From NCBI GenBank assembly GCA_934385475.1, contig CAKRPS010000006.1, positions 1-64,000 of the forward strand: a DNA stretch of 64,000 nt, written 5' to 3'. Position 1 is the stretch's first letter, and every line of letters starts with the position of its first letter. This DNA comes from an uncultured Lachnospiraceae bacterium (GTDB lineage Bacteria > Bacillota > Clostridia > Lachnospirales > Lachnospiraceae). A program made the position numbers and the translations under genes. The notes under the pieces were generated by a model. It was not told where the DNA came from. It worked only from the letters and a program-made list of their open reading frames with translations, and searched no databases. Shown here in pieces: positions 25,773 through 34,344 of the stretch.

Positions 25773-26819
25773 ATGAATTTAGAAGAATACAAGGGAGTAT
25801 ATGTCTTTGCTCAGCAGGTAGACAATGAGATCAGCAGCATCGCTCTTGAATTACTTGGAAAAGCAAAAGACCTTGCAAAAGACTTAAATACAGAAGTAAC
25901 CGCTATGCTGCTTGGTTCCGGTGTTAAGAATCTTGCCGACCAGCTTGCAGAGTATGGCGCTGACAAGGTTATCGTAGTAGATGATCCGGAATTAAAGGAT
26001 TACAGAACAGAGCCTTATGCACATGCACTGGCTTCTATCATCAACAAATACAAACCGGAGATCGTTCTGGTAGGCGCTACCGCAATCGGTAGAGATTTAG
26101 GCCCCAGAGTTTCCGCAAGAGTAGCAACCGGTCTGACAGCAGACTGTACCGTTCTTGAGATCGGTGATTTCCCGCTTCAGGCACTTCCGGGACAGGAGCA
26201 GTTACACAACCAGCTTCTGATGACCCGTCCTGCTTTCGGTGGAAATACGATCGCTACGATCGCATGTCCTTACAACCGTCCTCAGATGGCAACGGTTCGT
26301 GCCGGCGTTATGCAGAAGATCGATCCGATCAAGGGCGCAAAGGCAGTTGTAGAAGAGTTCAATCCTGGATTTACACCGGACAACAAGTATGTTGAGATCC
26401 TTGACATTGTGAAGTCCGTAGTAGATACCGTAGATATCATGGACGCTAAGATCCTGGTATCCGGTGGCCGTGGAGTTGGAAGCAAAGAGAACTTCAAGCT
26501 TCTCGATGATCTGGCAGAGGTTCTTGGCGGAACCGTAAGCTGCTCCCGTGCCGTTGTAGATTCCGGCTGGAAGCCGAAGGATCTGCAGGTTGGACAGACT
26601 GGTAAGACCGTTCGTCCGAACGTATACTTTGCAATCGGTATTTCCGGAGCAATCCAGCACGTAGCAGGTATGGAAGAGTCCGACATCATCATCGCTATCA
26701 ACAAGGATGCAGATGCACCGATCTTCGATGTAGCTGATTACGGTATCGTAGGAGATCTGAACAAGATCGTTCCGAAGCTGACAGAGGCTTTGAAGGCAGA
26801 GATCGCTGCTGCAAAATAA
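25773..26819 (+). CDS. etfA: Electron transfer flavoprotein alpha subunit
   Basis: 348 residues. The C-terminal FAD domain carries the family signature: ILVSGGRGVGSKENF (about 226-240), AVVDSGWKPKDLQVGQTGKTV and YFAIGISGAIQHVAGM (about 287-302), which wrap the FAD. The N-terminal domain pairs with EtfB. Last gene of the butyrate operon, closed by a strong terminator. Neither butyrate kinase nor butyryl-CoA:acetate CoA-transferase is in the window, so the final step is encoded elsewhere. Confidence 0.95.
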   Translation: MNLEEYKGVYVFAQQVDNEISSIALELLGKAKDLAKDLNTEVTAMLLGSGVKNLADQLAEYGADKVIVVDDPELKDYRTEPYAHALASIINKYKPEIVLVGATAIGRDLGPRVSARVATGLTADCTVLEIGDFPLQALPGQEQLHNQLLMTRPAFGGNTIATIACPYNRPQMATVRAGVMQKIDPIKGAKAVVEEFNPGFTPDNKYVEILDIVKSVVDTVDIMDAKILVSGGRGVGSKENFKLLDDLAEVLGGTVSCSRAVVDSGWKPKDLQVGQTGKTVRPNVYFAIGISGAIQHVAGMEESDIIIAINKDADAPIFDVADYGIVGDLNKIVPKLTEALKAEIAAAK

Positions 26820-26839
26820 TCTGATTAAGCAATAGCAAA

Positions 26840-26879
26840 TACCCCCGAACAGAGTCGTTCTGTCCGGGGGTAAATTTTT
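26840..26879 (+). terminator. Terminator of the butyrate operon
   Basis: A 14-position stem with one mismatch (26840-26853 with 26859-26872) starting TACCCCCG, followed by AATTTTT. Confidence 0.92.
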
Positions 26880-26929
26880 ACGCAATAACCCGGCATGCGC
26901 AAAGAGCGTGCACAGAAAAGAGGTTTATT

Positions 26930-27124
26930 ATGAAGATTTCACTTGCACAGATGTCCATGCAGGCAGATATGGAAGTAAACCTAAAGAAATCCCTGTACTT
27001 TTGTGAGGAGGCCCGGGGGAGGAGCAGAGTACCGTATCTGCACACCAGAAGACCGGAATGTTATGGGGCTTTGTGGGGACACCGTGGAAGAAGAAAAGAA
27101 TTGGGAGTGAGAGAAGAGCATTGA
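26930..27124 (+). pseudogene. Nitrilase/carbon-nitrogen hydrolase N-terminal fragment
   Basis: The first ~28 codons (MKISLAQMSMQADMEVNLKK and the CEEA that follows) match the N-terminus of nitrilase superfamily amidases, which normally run 250-300 residues. The frame then turns into unrelated low-quality sequence and ends at 64 codons, with no catalytic Glu-Lys-Cys. The promoter-proximal leader and ribosome site (AGAGG) are still intact, so a short peptide may be made. Best read as a decayed gene after an internal deletion. Confidence 0.65.
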
Positions 27125-27221
27125 CAGTCTCCTATGACAAAGAATATGATAAATAAGGTTTACGCATATCACAAAGAAAATCGTAATGAGCAAAAAGCGT
27201 GCACAGAAATGAGGAACAAAG

Positions 27222-27704
27222 ATGGCAAAGAACAAAGAGATCAAAACCAATGCAATGCGGATACTGGAGCGGGAGAAAATACCCTTTGAGCATTTTACCT
27301 ATGAGTGTGAGGAGTTTATAGATGGGATTCAGGTGGCAGACATGCTGGGGCTGCCGCATGAGAAAGTGTATAAAACACTGGTGACGGTGGGAAACAGCAA
27401 GAATTATTTCGTGTTTGTGCTGCCGATCGAGGCAGAGCTTGACCTGAAGAAGGCGGCGAAGGCGGTTGGTGAAAAGGCAGTGAGCATGCTGCATGTGAAG
27501 GATATCACGGCAGTGACCGGCTATGTGCGGGGCGGCTGTACGGCCATCGGTATGAAAAAACAGTATGTGACACGAGTGGATGAATCTGCCAGAGAACTGG
27601 AGAAAATGATCGTCAGCGGCGGCAGGATCGGGTCACAGATCGAGCTTGCGCCTGCTGATCTGTGCAGGGCAGCGCGTGCAGAATTTGCAGATATCACGGT
27701 TTAA
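27222..27704 (+). CDS. ybaK: Cys-tRNA(Pro)/Cys-tRNA(Cys) deacylase YbaK family
   Basis: 160 residues, the normal length. It hydrolyses mischarged Cys-tRNA(Pro) in the cytoplasm. The fold is recognised from KTNAMRILEREKIPFEHFTYE, KVYKTLV with the catalytic Lys (about residue 46), LPIEAELDLKKAAKA and the glycine block GGCTAIGMKKQY. Its leader contains the recurrent CGTGCACAGAAATGAGG element that also precedes the nitrilase fragment and the AraC gene. mtnA follows 23 bases downstream. Confidence 0.9.
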   Translation: MAKNKEIKTNAMRILEREKIPFEHFTYECEEFIDGIQVADMLGLPHEKVYKTLVTVGNSKNYFVFVLPIEAELDLKKAAKAVGEKAVSMLHVKDITAVTGYVRGGCTAIGMKKQYVTRVDESARELEKMIVSGGRIGSQIELAPADLCRAARAEFADITV

Positions 27705-27727
27705 ATACAGGAGGAAAAGAGAACGGC

Positions 27728-28834
27728 ATGGGAGAGGATAGAAAGAGCATTTTAGAATATGAGACGGTAGAGCTGGATGATGAGAACAGCAGAATTCTGA
27801 TCATCGATCAGACCAGGCTGCCGGGAACGACAGAGATCATTGCGCTGAAAACCGGAGAAGAAATCTGGAATGCGATCTATCTTCTGCAGGTGAGGGGAGC
27901 ACCGGCAATCGGCGTTGCCGCTGCCTTTGGAATCTATCTGCTGGCAAAGCAGATCAAGACTGAGGATTATGAAGAGTTTCTGGAAAGCTTCAGACAGCAA
28001 AAGGAGTATCTGAACTCTGCAAGGCCCACGGCAGTGAATCTTTCCTGGGCATTGAACCGGATGGAGCAGGTGTGCATACAAAAGAAAGAGAGCAGTGTTT
28101 CCGATATTTTGCAGGCGCTGAAAGAAGAGGCCATAGAGATGAAGCGTGAGGACATCCGGGTCTGTAAGGAGATCGGTGAATATGGGCTGACACTTGTGAA
28201 GCCGGGAGATGGTATTCTGACGCACTGCAATGCGGGGCAGCTTGCAACCTGCAGATACGGAACGGCGACGGCTCCTATCTATCTGGGACAGGAGAGAGGC
28301 TATCATTTCCGGGTGTTTGCGGATGAGACGCGGCCTCTTTTGCAGGGGGCGAGACTGACGGCCTATGAACTGCAGTCTGCCGGGGTGGATGTGACACTGA
28401 TCTGTGACAATATGTCTGCGACCGTCATGAAAAACGGATGGATCAATGCGGTCTTTGTGGGCTGCGACCGGGTTGCGGCAAACGGAGATACCGCAAACAA
28501 GATCGGAACGTCCGTAGTGGCAACGGTGGCTGCGCGGTATCACGTGCCGGTCTATATCTGCGCACCTACCTCGACGATTGACTTAAATACCAGGACCGGA
28601 AGGGATATCAAGATCGAACAGCGAAAACCGGAAGAGGTTACAGAGATGTGGTACAAGGAACGTATGGCACCGGAGGGAGTGAAGGTGTTCAATCCGGCTT
28701 TTGACGTGACAGACCATGACCTGATCGCCGGAATTGTGACGGAATATGGAATTGCAAGGGCACCCTATACGGAATCCTTAAAGGAGATCATGGACCGGAA
28801 AGAGGCAGAGCAGGCATTGCACAAAAGAGGATAA
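27728..28834 (+). CDS. mtnA: S-methyl-5-thioribose-1-phosphate isomerase
   Basis: 368 residues of the aIF-2B-like family. It converts 5-methylthioribose-1-phosphate to methylthioribulose-1-phosphate. The catalytic Cys is in THCNAGQLATCRYGTA (about 165) and the catalytic Asp in GCDRVAANGDTANKIGT (about 248); RGAPAIGVAAAFG lies near residue 58. The start is the ATG behind AGGAGG; the frame extends upstream inside ybaK. The next gene, 22 bases on, is a class II aldolase; together they could form the two-step core of the DHAP shunt for methylthioadenosine by-products. No kinase or phosphorylase of the pathway is in the window. Confidence 0.93.
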   Translation: MGEDRKSILEYETVELDDENSRILIIDQTRLPGTTEIIALKTGEEIWNAIYLLQVRGAPAIGVAAAFGIYLLAKQIKTEDYEEFLESFRQQKEYLNSARPTAVNLSWALNRMEQVCIQKKESSVSDILQALKEEAIEMKREDIRVCKEIGEYGLTLVKPGDGILTHCNAGQLATCRYGTATAPIYLGQERGYHFRVFADETRPLLQGARLTAYELQSAGVDVTLICDNMSATVMKNGWINAVFVGCDRVAANGDTANKIGTSVVATVAARYHVPVYICAPTSTIDLNTRTGRDIKIEQRKPEEVTEMWYKERMAPEGVKVFNPAFDVTDHDLIAGIVTEYGIARAPYTESLKEIMDRKEAEQALHKRG

Positions 28835-28856
28835 GAGACAGAGCGGGGAGCAGCAG

Positions 28857-29540
28857 ATGGAAAAATATATGACGGAAAAACAGGCAAAGAAAGCAATTCT
28901 GGATATCGGCCAGAGAATGTATCTGCGCGGGTTCGTGGCGGCTAACGATGGCAACATTTCGGTAAGGACCGGAGAGAATGAGGTTTGGGCAACACCTACC
29001 GGGGTATCCAAGGGCTTTATGAAAAAGAAAATGCTGGTGAAGGTAGATCTGGAAGGAAAAGTGCTCGAGGGGAGCAGGAAGCCGTCCTCGGAGCTGAAAA
29101 TGCACCTGCGGGCATACCGTGAGAACCCGGAGCTGCAGTCCGTGTGTCATGCACATCCACCGATCTGCACGAGCTTTTCCATAGCAGGGATACCGCTTGA
29201 CAAACCGATTCTGGCAGAGGCAGTCATCACCCTCGGCTGTGTACCGGTTGCACCCTATGCGGAGCTGGGGAGCGAGGAGGTGCCGGAATCCATAGCACCG
29301 TATTGTCATACACATAATGGAGTGCTTCTGGCAAACCATGGTGTAGTGACCTGGGCAGAGGATGCCTATGCCGCCTATTACCGGCTGGAGTCGATGGAGT
29401 ATTATGCCAAGATCCTGCTGCTCACAGATAAGATTCTGGGAAAACAGAATGAGCTTACGGACAGTCAGATTGATGCCCTGCTTGCCATGAGAGCCAAATT
29501 TGGTATTACCAGAGGCGGGGAACCCCAAAGGAGAGTTTGA
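28857..29540 (+). CDS. Class II aldolase/adducin family, possible methylthioribulose-phosphate aldolase
   Basis: 227 residues. Class II aldolase motifs are clear: the N-terminal AANDGNISVR (about 23-32), the zinc ligands in CHAHPPICTSFS (about 97-108) and NHGVVTWAEDAYAAYYRLESME (about 160-181), with the catalytic Glu in SSELKMHL near 80. Family members cleave fuculose-, ribulose- or methylthioribulose-1-phosphate to DHAP and an aldehyde. Position behind mtnA favours cleavage of 5-methylthioribulose-1-phosphate to DHAP and methylthioacetaldehyde; L-fuculose-phosphate aldolase is the alternative. Its stop overlaps the next start (TGATG). Confidence 0.85.
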   Translation: MEKYMTEKQAKKAILDIGQRMYLRGFVAANDGNISVRTGENEVWATPTGVSKGFMKKKMLVKVDLEGKVLEGSRKPSSELKMHLRAYRENPELQSVCHAHPPICTSFSIAGIPLDKPILAEAVITLGCVPVAPYAELGSEEVPESIAPYCHTHNGVLLANHGVVTWAEDAYAAYYRLESMEYYAKILLLTDKILGKQNELTDSQIDALLAMRAKFGITRGGEPQRRV

Positions 29541-31087
29541 TGAAGTTAGAGGATTTGATGAACTATGAACAGATCACCGTACAATGCCATGACAACCCGG
29601 ATGCGGATGCCATTGCGTCGGGATTTGCCCTGTATACTTTTTTTCGCAGTCGGAACAAAAAGGTATCGCTGATCTATGCAGGAAGAAACCGTATTCAGAA
29701 ATCGAATCTGCTGCTGATGCTGGAGCATCTGGAGATTCCGATTGTCTATATTGAGGACACCAGAGCATTTCTGGGACAGCAGCCGGAGCAGAGAATACCG
29801 GGGCTGCTCATCACGGTGGACTGTCAGTATGGTGCGGGGAATGTGACTTATCTCCCGGCAGAGGATGTTGCTATCATTGACCATCATCAGATAGAGATCC
29901 GGGATGTGGAAAAGAGTGAGATCAATCCCCATCTGGGAAGCTGCGCAACGCTTGTGTGGAGTATGCTGCGGGAGGCTGGCTTCACGGACATTGAGGAACG
30001 GGTCGGAACGGCACTGTACTATGGACTTTATACGGATACCAACCAGTTTTCCGAGATTTTCAATCCGCTCGACATGGATATGAGAGAGGCTCTTCCCTGT
30101 GAAAAAACACTGATCACTCTTTTTCGCAATTCCAACCTGTCATTGCAGGAGCTGGAGATCGCGGGAGTTGCCATGATACGGCATATCTACAACGATGATT
30201 ACCGGTATGCGATCATCAAATCAAAGCCGTGCGATCCAAATATTCTGGGATTGATCAGCGATTTTCTGATACAGGTGGCAGAGGTTGACTGCTGTGTGGT
30301 CTACAACGAGACAGGGGACGGCTACAAGTTTTCCGTGCGAAGCTGTGTCAAGGAGGTGCAGGCGAATGAACTTGCCGCCTTTCTGGGAGAGGGTGTCGGA
30401 AACGGAGGCGGACATCATGAAAAGGCAGGCGGCTTTATCAATCTGAAGCTTTATGAGAAAAACTTTCCAACGCTTCACTCGGAGGCCTTTTTCAGTGAGC
30501 GTCTGAATGACTATTTTGATCACTGTGATATCATCTACGCGGCAGAGTACGAGGCAGATGTGGAAGAAATGCCCTCCTATGTCAAAAAGAAAATGCCGCT
30601 TGGCTATGTCAAGGCAACGGATGTACTTCCTGTGGGAACCCCCATCACGATCCGTACGCTGGAGGGCGATGTGGATATGACCGTTGACGACCAGCTTATC
30701 ATCATGATCGGAATCAAGGGGGAGGTTTACCCTAACAGCCTGGAGAAATTCAGCCGTTCTTACGAGGCAACGCAGAAGCCCTACGGACAGGAGGGCACAA
30801 CGCAGCGGCACAGAACGATCTATGAGCCCACGCTGCACAACCGGGCGACCGGAGAGGTGCTGCGGCTGATCGATTATGCGCGGATCTGTATTGCAAGTGG
30901 GGGAACCCATATCCATGCGAGGGAACTGACCAAACGGGTCAAAGTCTTTACGGCGTGGGACGACGAGCGGTATATGCTTGGAAAAGCGGGCGATTATCTG
31001 GCGGTACAGTGTGATGACAGACATGATGTCTATGTGGTGGAACGGGAGATTTTCTATAGTACTTACGAAAGATGTGAGAGTAAATAA
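29540..31087 (+). CDS. DHH family phosphoesterase with PGDYG-like tail
   Basis: 515 residues. The N-terminal ~320 residues form a DHH-DHHA1 phosphoesterase of the NrnA/GdpP type: CHDNPDADAIASG (about 13-25), VDCQ near 91, the DHHQIEI motif (about 113-119) and the glycine-His loop GGGHHEKAGG near 292. These bind Mn2+ and cleave nanoRNA, pAp or cyclic dinucleotides. The C-terminal ~180 residues are extra: they contain two segments like PGDYG domains (MTVDDQLIIMIGIKGEVYP and KAGDYLAVQCDDRHDVYVVE). No membrane span, so unlike GdpP it is soluble. It starts at ATG 29540 overlapping the aldolase stop by one base. Confidence 0.85.
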   Translation: MKLEDLMNYEQITVQCHDNPDADAIASGFALYTFFRSRNKKVSLIYAGRNRIQKSNLLLMLEHLEIPIVYIEDTRAFLGQQPEQRIPGLLITVDCQYGAGNVTYLPAEDVAIIDHHQIEIRDVEKSEINPHLGSCATLVWSMLREAGFTDIEERVGTALYYGLYTDTNQFSEIFNPLDMDMREALPCEKTLITLFRNSNLSLQELEIAGVAMIRHIYNDDYRYAIIKSKPCDPNILGLISDFLIQVAEVDCCVVYNETGDGYKFSVRSCVKEVQANELAAFLGEGVGNGGGHHEKAGGFINLKLYEKNFPTLHSEAFFSERLNDYFDHCDIIYAAEYEADVEEMPSYVKKKMPLGYVKATDVLPVGTPITIRTLEGDVDMTVDDQLIIMIGIKGEVYPNSLEKFSRSYEATQKPYGQEGTTQRHRTIYEPTLHNRATGEVLRLIDYARICIASGGTHIHARELTKRVKVFTAWDDERYMLGKAGDYLAVQCDDRHDVYVVEREIFYSTYERCESK

Positions 31088-31094
31088 GGTGTAA

Positions 31095-34000
31095 ATGGGA
31101 ACTGATATGAAATATGACGCATTTATCAGCTACCGGCATACAGAGCCGGACAGCTATGTGGCAGAAATTCTTCACAGGCAGCTGGAAAGCTTCCGGCTGC
31201 CGGGAAATGTGCTGCGCAGCAGACAGGCTGTGGATCAGGAAGCAAGGACGAGAATACGGAGAGTGTTCCGGGATAAAGAAGAACTGCCGCTTGTCCCGAA
31301 TCTGGCTGATCCGATCACGGAAGCACTGGAGCAGTCGGAGTTTTTGATTGTGATCTGTTCACCCAGACTGAATGAGTCAATGTGGTGCCGGAAAGAGATA
31401 GAGACCTTCATCCACCTCCATGACCGGGAGCATGTTCTTGCCGTGCTTGTGGAGGGAGAGCCGGAAAATGCCTTTCCGGAGGAGCTTTTGTACCGGGAAG
31501 AGGAGATTTTGAAATCTGACGGAAGTGTCATGATCAATAAGATACCGGTGGAACCTCTTGCGGCGGATGTGCGCGGAAAGAACAAAAAGGAAATCCGGGA
31601 GAAACTGAAGGGGGAACTGCTGCGGCTGGTTGCCCCGATGTTTGGGTGCAGCTACGATGAACTGAAGCAGCGGCACAGAGAGCAGAGAATCCGCAAGATG
31701 ATCGTGACGGCGGGAGCAGTCAGTGCAGGCTGTCTCCTTTTCGGTGCGGTCAGTACGACGATGGCCCTGCGTATCCGTGAGCAGAATATCCGGATCACAC
31801 AGCAGGCAGAGCAGCTCAAAACCCAGTCAGACAAAATACAGGAACAGTACCGTGAAGCGGTGCGGGTAAACTGTGTCACTCAGGCAGGCACAGCCATGGA
31901 GCGGCTGAAAAGCGGCGACAGAATGGAGGCGCTGAAAATCGCACTGTCAGTTTTTCCGAAAGGAGAAGGACAGCAGGGGGAGGAAATTCCCTATACGGCA
32001 CAGGCAGCATATGCACTGACAGAAAGTCTGCGTCTGTACGCCAACGCCTCTTCGGTGAGACCGGATCGCATCCTTGCGGCGGACACAACGATTCTTTTTG
32101 CCAAAACATCACCGGCAGGCGGACGAATCCTGACGGTCGATGAATATGGCGGTCTTGTGGTGTGGGATGCAGGTACCGGGGAGAGAATTGCGGAACTGCT
32201 GCTGGAGGAAGGCGGTCTGACCGAGGAAGAAGAGGTACTGTTTCTGGACGAAGATCACTTCTGGTATTCTTGTGCATCAGGGGTAGCGCTGTATGATCTG
32301 GAGCAGGGACAGAATGTATATCAGATTGCCGGAGAACAGCTCCCGGGAATGTTGCGGAGCCTGTCCTGTTCAGAGGAAAAGGATCTGGCCATCATTCAGT
32401 GTCAGGAGGGCTTTCTGGCTCTCCGTGCGTCGACAGGAGAGATCCTGTGGGAGGAAAACTGGGAAGAGAAGGAACCCGGAACACAGCTCCAGAGTGCGTG
32501 TGAGATGGACCCAGACGGAGTACTTTATGCGGTGTCCGTGGCGGAGGACAGCTACGGAGAGGATAACAGGCAGGTTCGGATCTATAACACTGCAGACGGA
32601 GAATTGCTGGCAGTCTGCGAGATGCCCTACAGGTATGTCAAACACCTGCGCTTTGCAGACGGAATCCTGTATATTATCAATAACGGAGAGATCGCGGAGA
32701 GCGAGGATCTGTTTGATACAAGCTCCATGCGGGGCAGACTGATCGCCTACGATTATACGAGGCAGAACATTCGATGGGAGTATGAGGCTGAGGGACAGTG
32801 GCTGTACGAGACCTCGGTCGCTTCCGCGAAGGACAGTGATTACATGGTCTGTACCGGCTATGACAATCTGTATGCACTGAACCGCACAACCGGGGAGATG
32901 CTGCACAGCTTTTCCTTTGGAACACAGATTGTTAAATTGGGAAATTATACAGACAGCAATGCCTTTATGATATTTGCAAGGGATGGAGTACTTCATTATG
33001 TAAACCTTGAACAGATGACAGACTATGTGGGAGAAACGTTCAGTCAGTGCAATTCCACAAATGTCAAGACCATGGAGCTGGGGGATGATTACTGGCTGAC
33101 TCTGCCATATCATGAGAAGCAGATCACACTCTACCGGAGAGCTGTTTCCCCAAAGGCAGAGCCGCTGTGCACCTTTTCAGAGCAGATCCGGGAAGCAAAG
33201 CTGAACCGGGATGGAAGCAGGCTTGCAGTGTCTCTGAACCGGGATGATCTGATGGTGGACATTGTGGTGGTGGATACGGAGAGTGGAGAGACGGTGTTTT
33301 CCAATGAAGAGGAAGAAGATTACAGCCGTTATGGATATTTTCTATCGATGGAATACTGTGAATATGGGCAATCCGGGCAGGAAGGGCTGATGGTGATCCT
33401 GTCAAAGGATATTCTCCTGCTGGATGTGGAGAAAGGAACCGTGCTTGCGGAGTGTCCTCACGGAGAAGAGTACACGGACGACAATGAGGAGATTGCCGGA
33501 ATTACCTGTGAGGATGGGATGACCGTGGTGTACACTGCTTACGAAGGGATGCTTCACCGGTATATGCTGGAAGATTCCCGGATTCTAAAGCAGGATCTGG
33601 AATTTGAGGATCTGGAAGAAAGAAACGGCTTTGCTGTAAATGAGGAGTGCTTTGCCTACACAACCAGAGTGGATGACTGTCTCCATATCTGGAACTGGGA
33701 TGCACAGGGCCGGAAGATCGAGGAAGGAACGGCGCTGAAATCCAATAGAGAAAGCTGCAGGGAACTGGTCAGAGTGGAGGACATCAATGCGGCCTATGTG
33801 GAGTCGGTCTTTTTTACAGAGGATCAGAAGCTGTATGTGATCTACCGGAACGGAGACGCGAGAGTATTTACTTTGCAAAAAGAGCAGGGAGAAAAATGGG
33901 CGGTCACGGAGACCGAAGGATATACCGATCTGGAAGAAAGCCTGTGTGCGGGTTCTGGCACTGCAGGGAAAACGTATGGATTCCTCAAAGGGCGTTATGA

Positions 34001-34178
34001 TGGAGGTTATCTGACAACACCGGAGGGGGAACTTACGGCACATGTGGAGGGTGCCCTTGCCATAGACACAGACAGGGATATTCTGTATCAGGAGGCTGGC
34101 AACACCGTGAACAGGGTGCCGGTCTACACGGAAGAGGAGATAAGGAATGAGTCGGCATCTCAGCTTACGCTTCCGTGA
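31095..34178 (+). CDS. TIR-domain membrane protein with beta-propeller-like C-terminus
   Basis: 1027 residues. Residues 1-~160 form a TIR domain: KYDAFISYRH near residue 6, then VICSPRLNESMWCRKEIETF near 90-115 with the glutamate that catalyses NAD+ hydrolysis in TIR NADases. A single membrane span lies near 200-225 (VTAGAVSAGCLLFGAVSTTMAL), followed by a coiled coil (~230-265) and ~750 residues of repeats with WD40/PQQ-like strands (e.g. GGLVVWDAGTGERIAEL, LALRASTGEILWEENW, YALNRTTGEMLHSF). The start is 31095; 31107 is possible. It lies 7 bases after the DHH gene. TIR domain and topology are firm; role in signalling or phage defence is inference. Confidence 0.85.
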   Translation: MGTDMKYDAFISYRHTEPDSYVAEILHRQLESFRLPGNVLRSRQAVDQEARTRIRRVFRDKEELPLVPNLADPITEALEQSEFLIVICSPRLNESMWCRKEIETFIHLHDREHVLAVLVEGEPENAFPEELLYREEEILKSDGSVMINKIPVEPLAADVRGKNKKEIREKLKGELLRLVAPMFGCSYDELKQRHREQRIRKMIVTAGAVSAGCLLFGAVSTTMALRIREQNIRITQQAEQLKTQSDKIQEQYREAVRVNCVTQAGTAMERLKSGDRMEALKIALSVFPKGEGQQGEEIPYTAQAAYALTESLRLYANASSVRPDRILAADTTILFAKTSPAGGRILTVDEYGGLVVWDAGTGERIAELLLEEGGLTEEEEVLFLDEDHFWYSCASGVALYDLEQGQNVYQIAGEQLPGMLRSLSCSEEKDLAIIQCQEGFLALRASTGEILWEENWEEKEPGTQLQSACEMDPDGVLYAVSVAEDSYGEDNRQVRIYNTADGELLAVCEMPYRYVKHLRFADGILYIINNGEIAESEDLFDTSSMRGRLIAYDYTRQNIRWEYEAEGQWLYETSVASAKDSDYMVCTGYDNLYALNRTTGEMLHSFSFGTQIVKLGNYTDSNAFMIFARDGVLHYVNLEQMTDYVGETFSQCNSTNVKTMELGDDYWLTLPYHEKQITLYRRAVSPKAEPLCTFSEQIREAKLNRDGSRLAVSLNRDDLMVDIVVVDTESGETVFSNEEEEDYSRYGYFLSMEYCEYGQSGQEGLMVILSKDILLLDVEKGTVLAECPHGEEYTDDNEEIAGITCEDGMTVVYTAYEGMLHRYMLEDSRILKQDLEFEDLEERNGFAVNEECFAYTTRVDDCLHIWNWDAQGRKIEEGTALKSNRESCRELVRVEDINAAYVESVFFTEDQKLYVIYRNGDARVFTLQKEQGEKWAVTETEGYTDLEESLCAGSGTAGKTYGFLKGRYDGGYLTTPEGELTAHVEGALAIDTDRDILYQEAGNTVNRVPVYTEEEIRNESASQLTLP

Positions 34179-34247
34179 AATTTTATCTTTCTATTTCAAA
34201 ATGCCTATGGTACAATAAAAAATGTGAAAACTCTGATGAAGGAGGAA

Positions 34248-34333
34248 GCGGCTGCAGTAAACGGCGAAAAGAGATCTGGATAATACCATATCCGTAAGGC
34301 ACGCCTGTACAGGACGAAGAAAGAGACAGCCGC
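34248..34333 (+). promoter_or_regulatory. Structured leader of glnS
   Basis: GCGGCTG at 34248-34254 pairs perfectly with CAGCCGC at 34327-34333, closing most of the leader as one domain that ends 11 bases before the start codon. A TACAAT -10 box lies at 34211-34216. No T-box antiterminator sequence or specifier loop is seen, so regulation, if any, differs from the usual T-box. Confidence 0.4.
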
Positions 34334-34344
34334 AGACAGGAAAC

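Noticed and set aside
34179..34344. T-box riboswitch before glnS
   Set aside because: No T-box sequence (TGGNACCGCG) and no terminator/antiterminator pair found.
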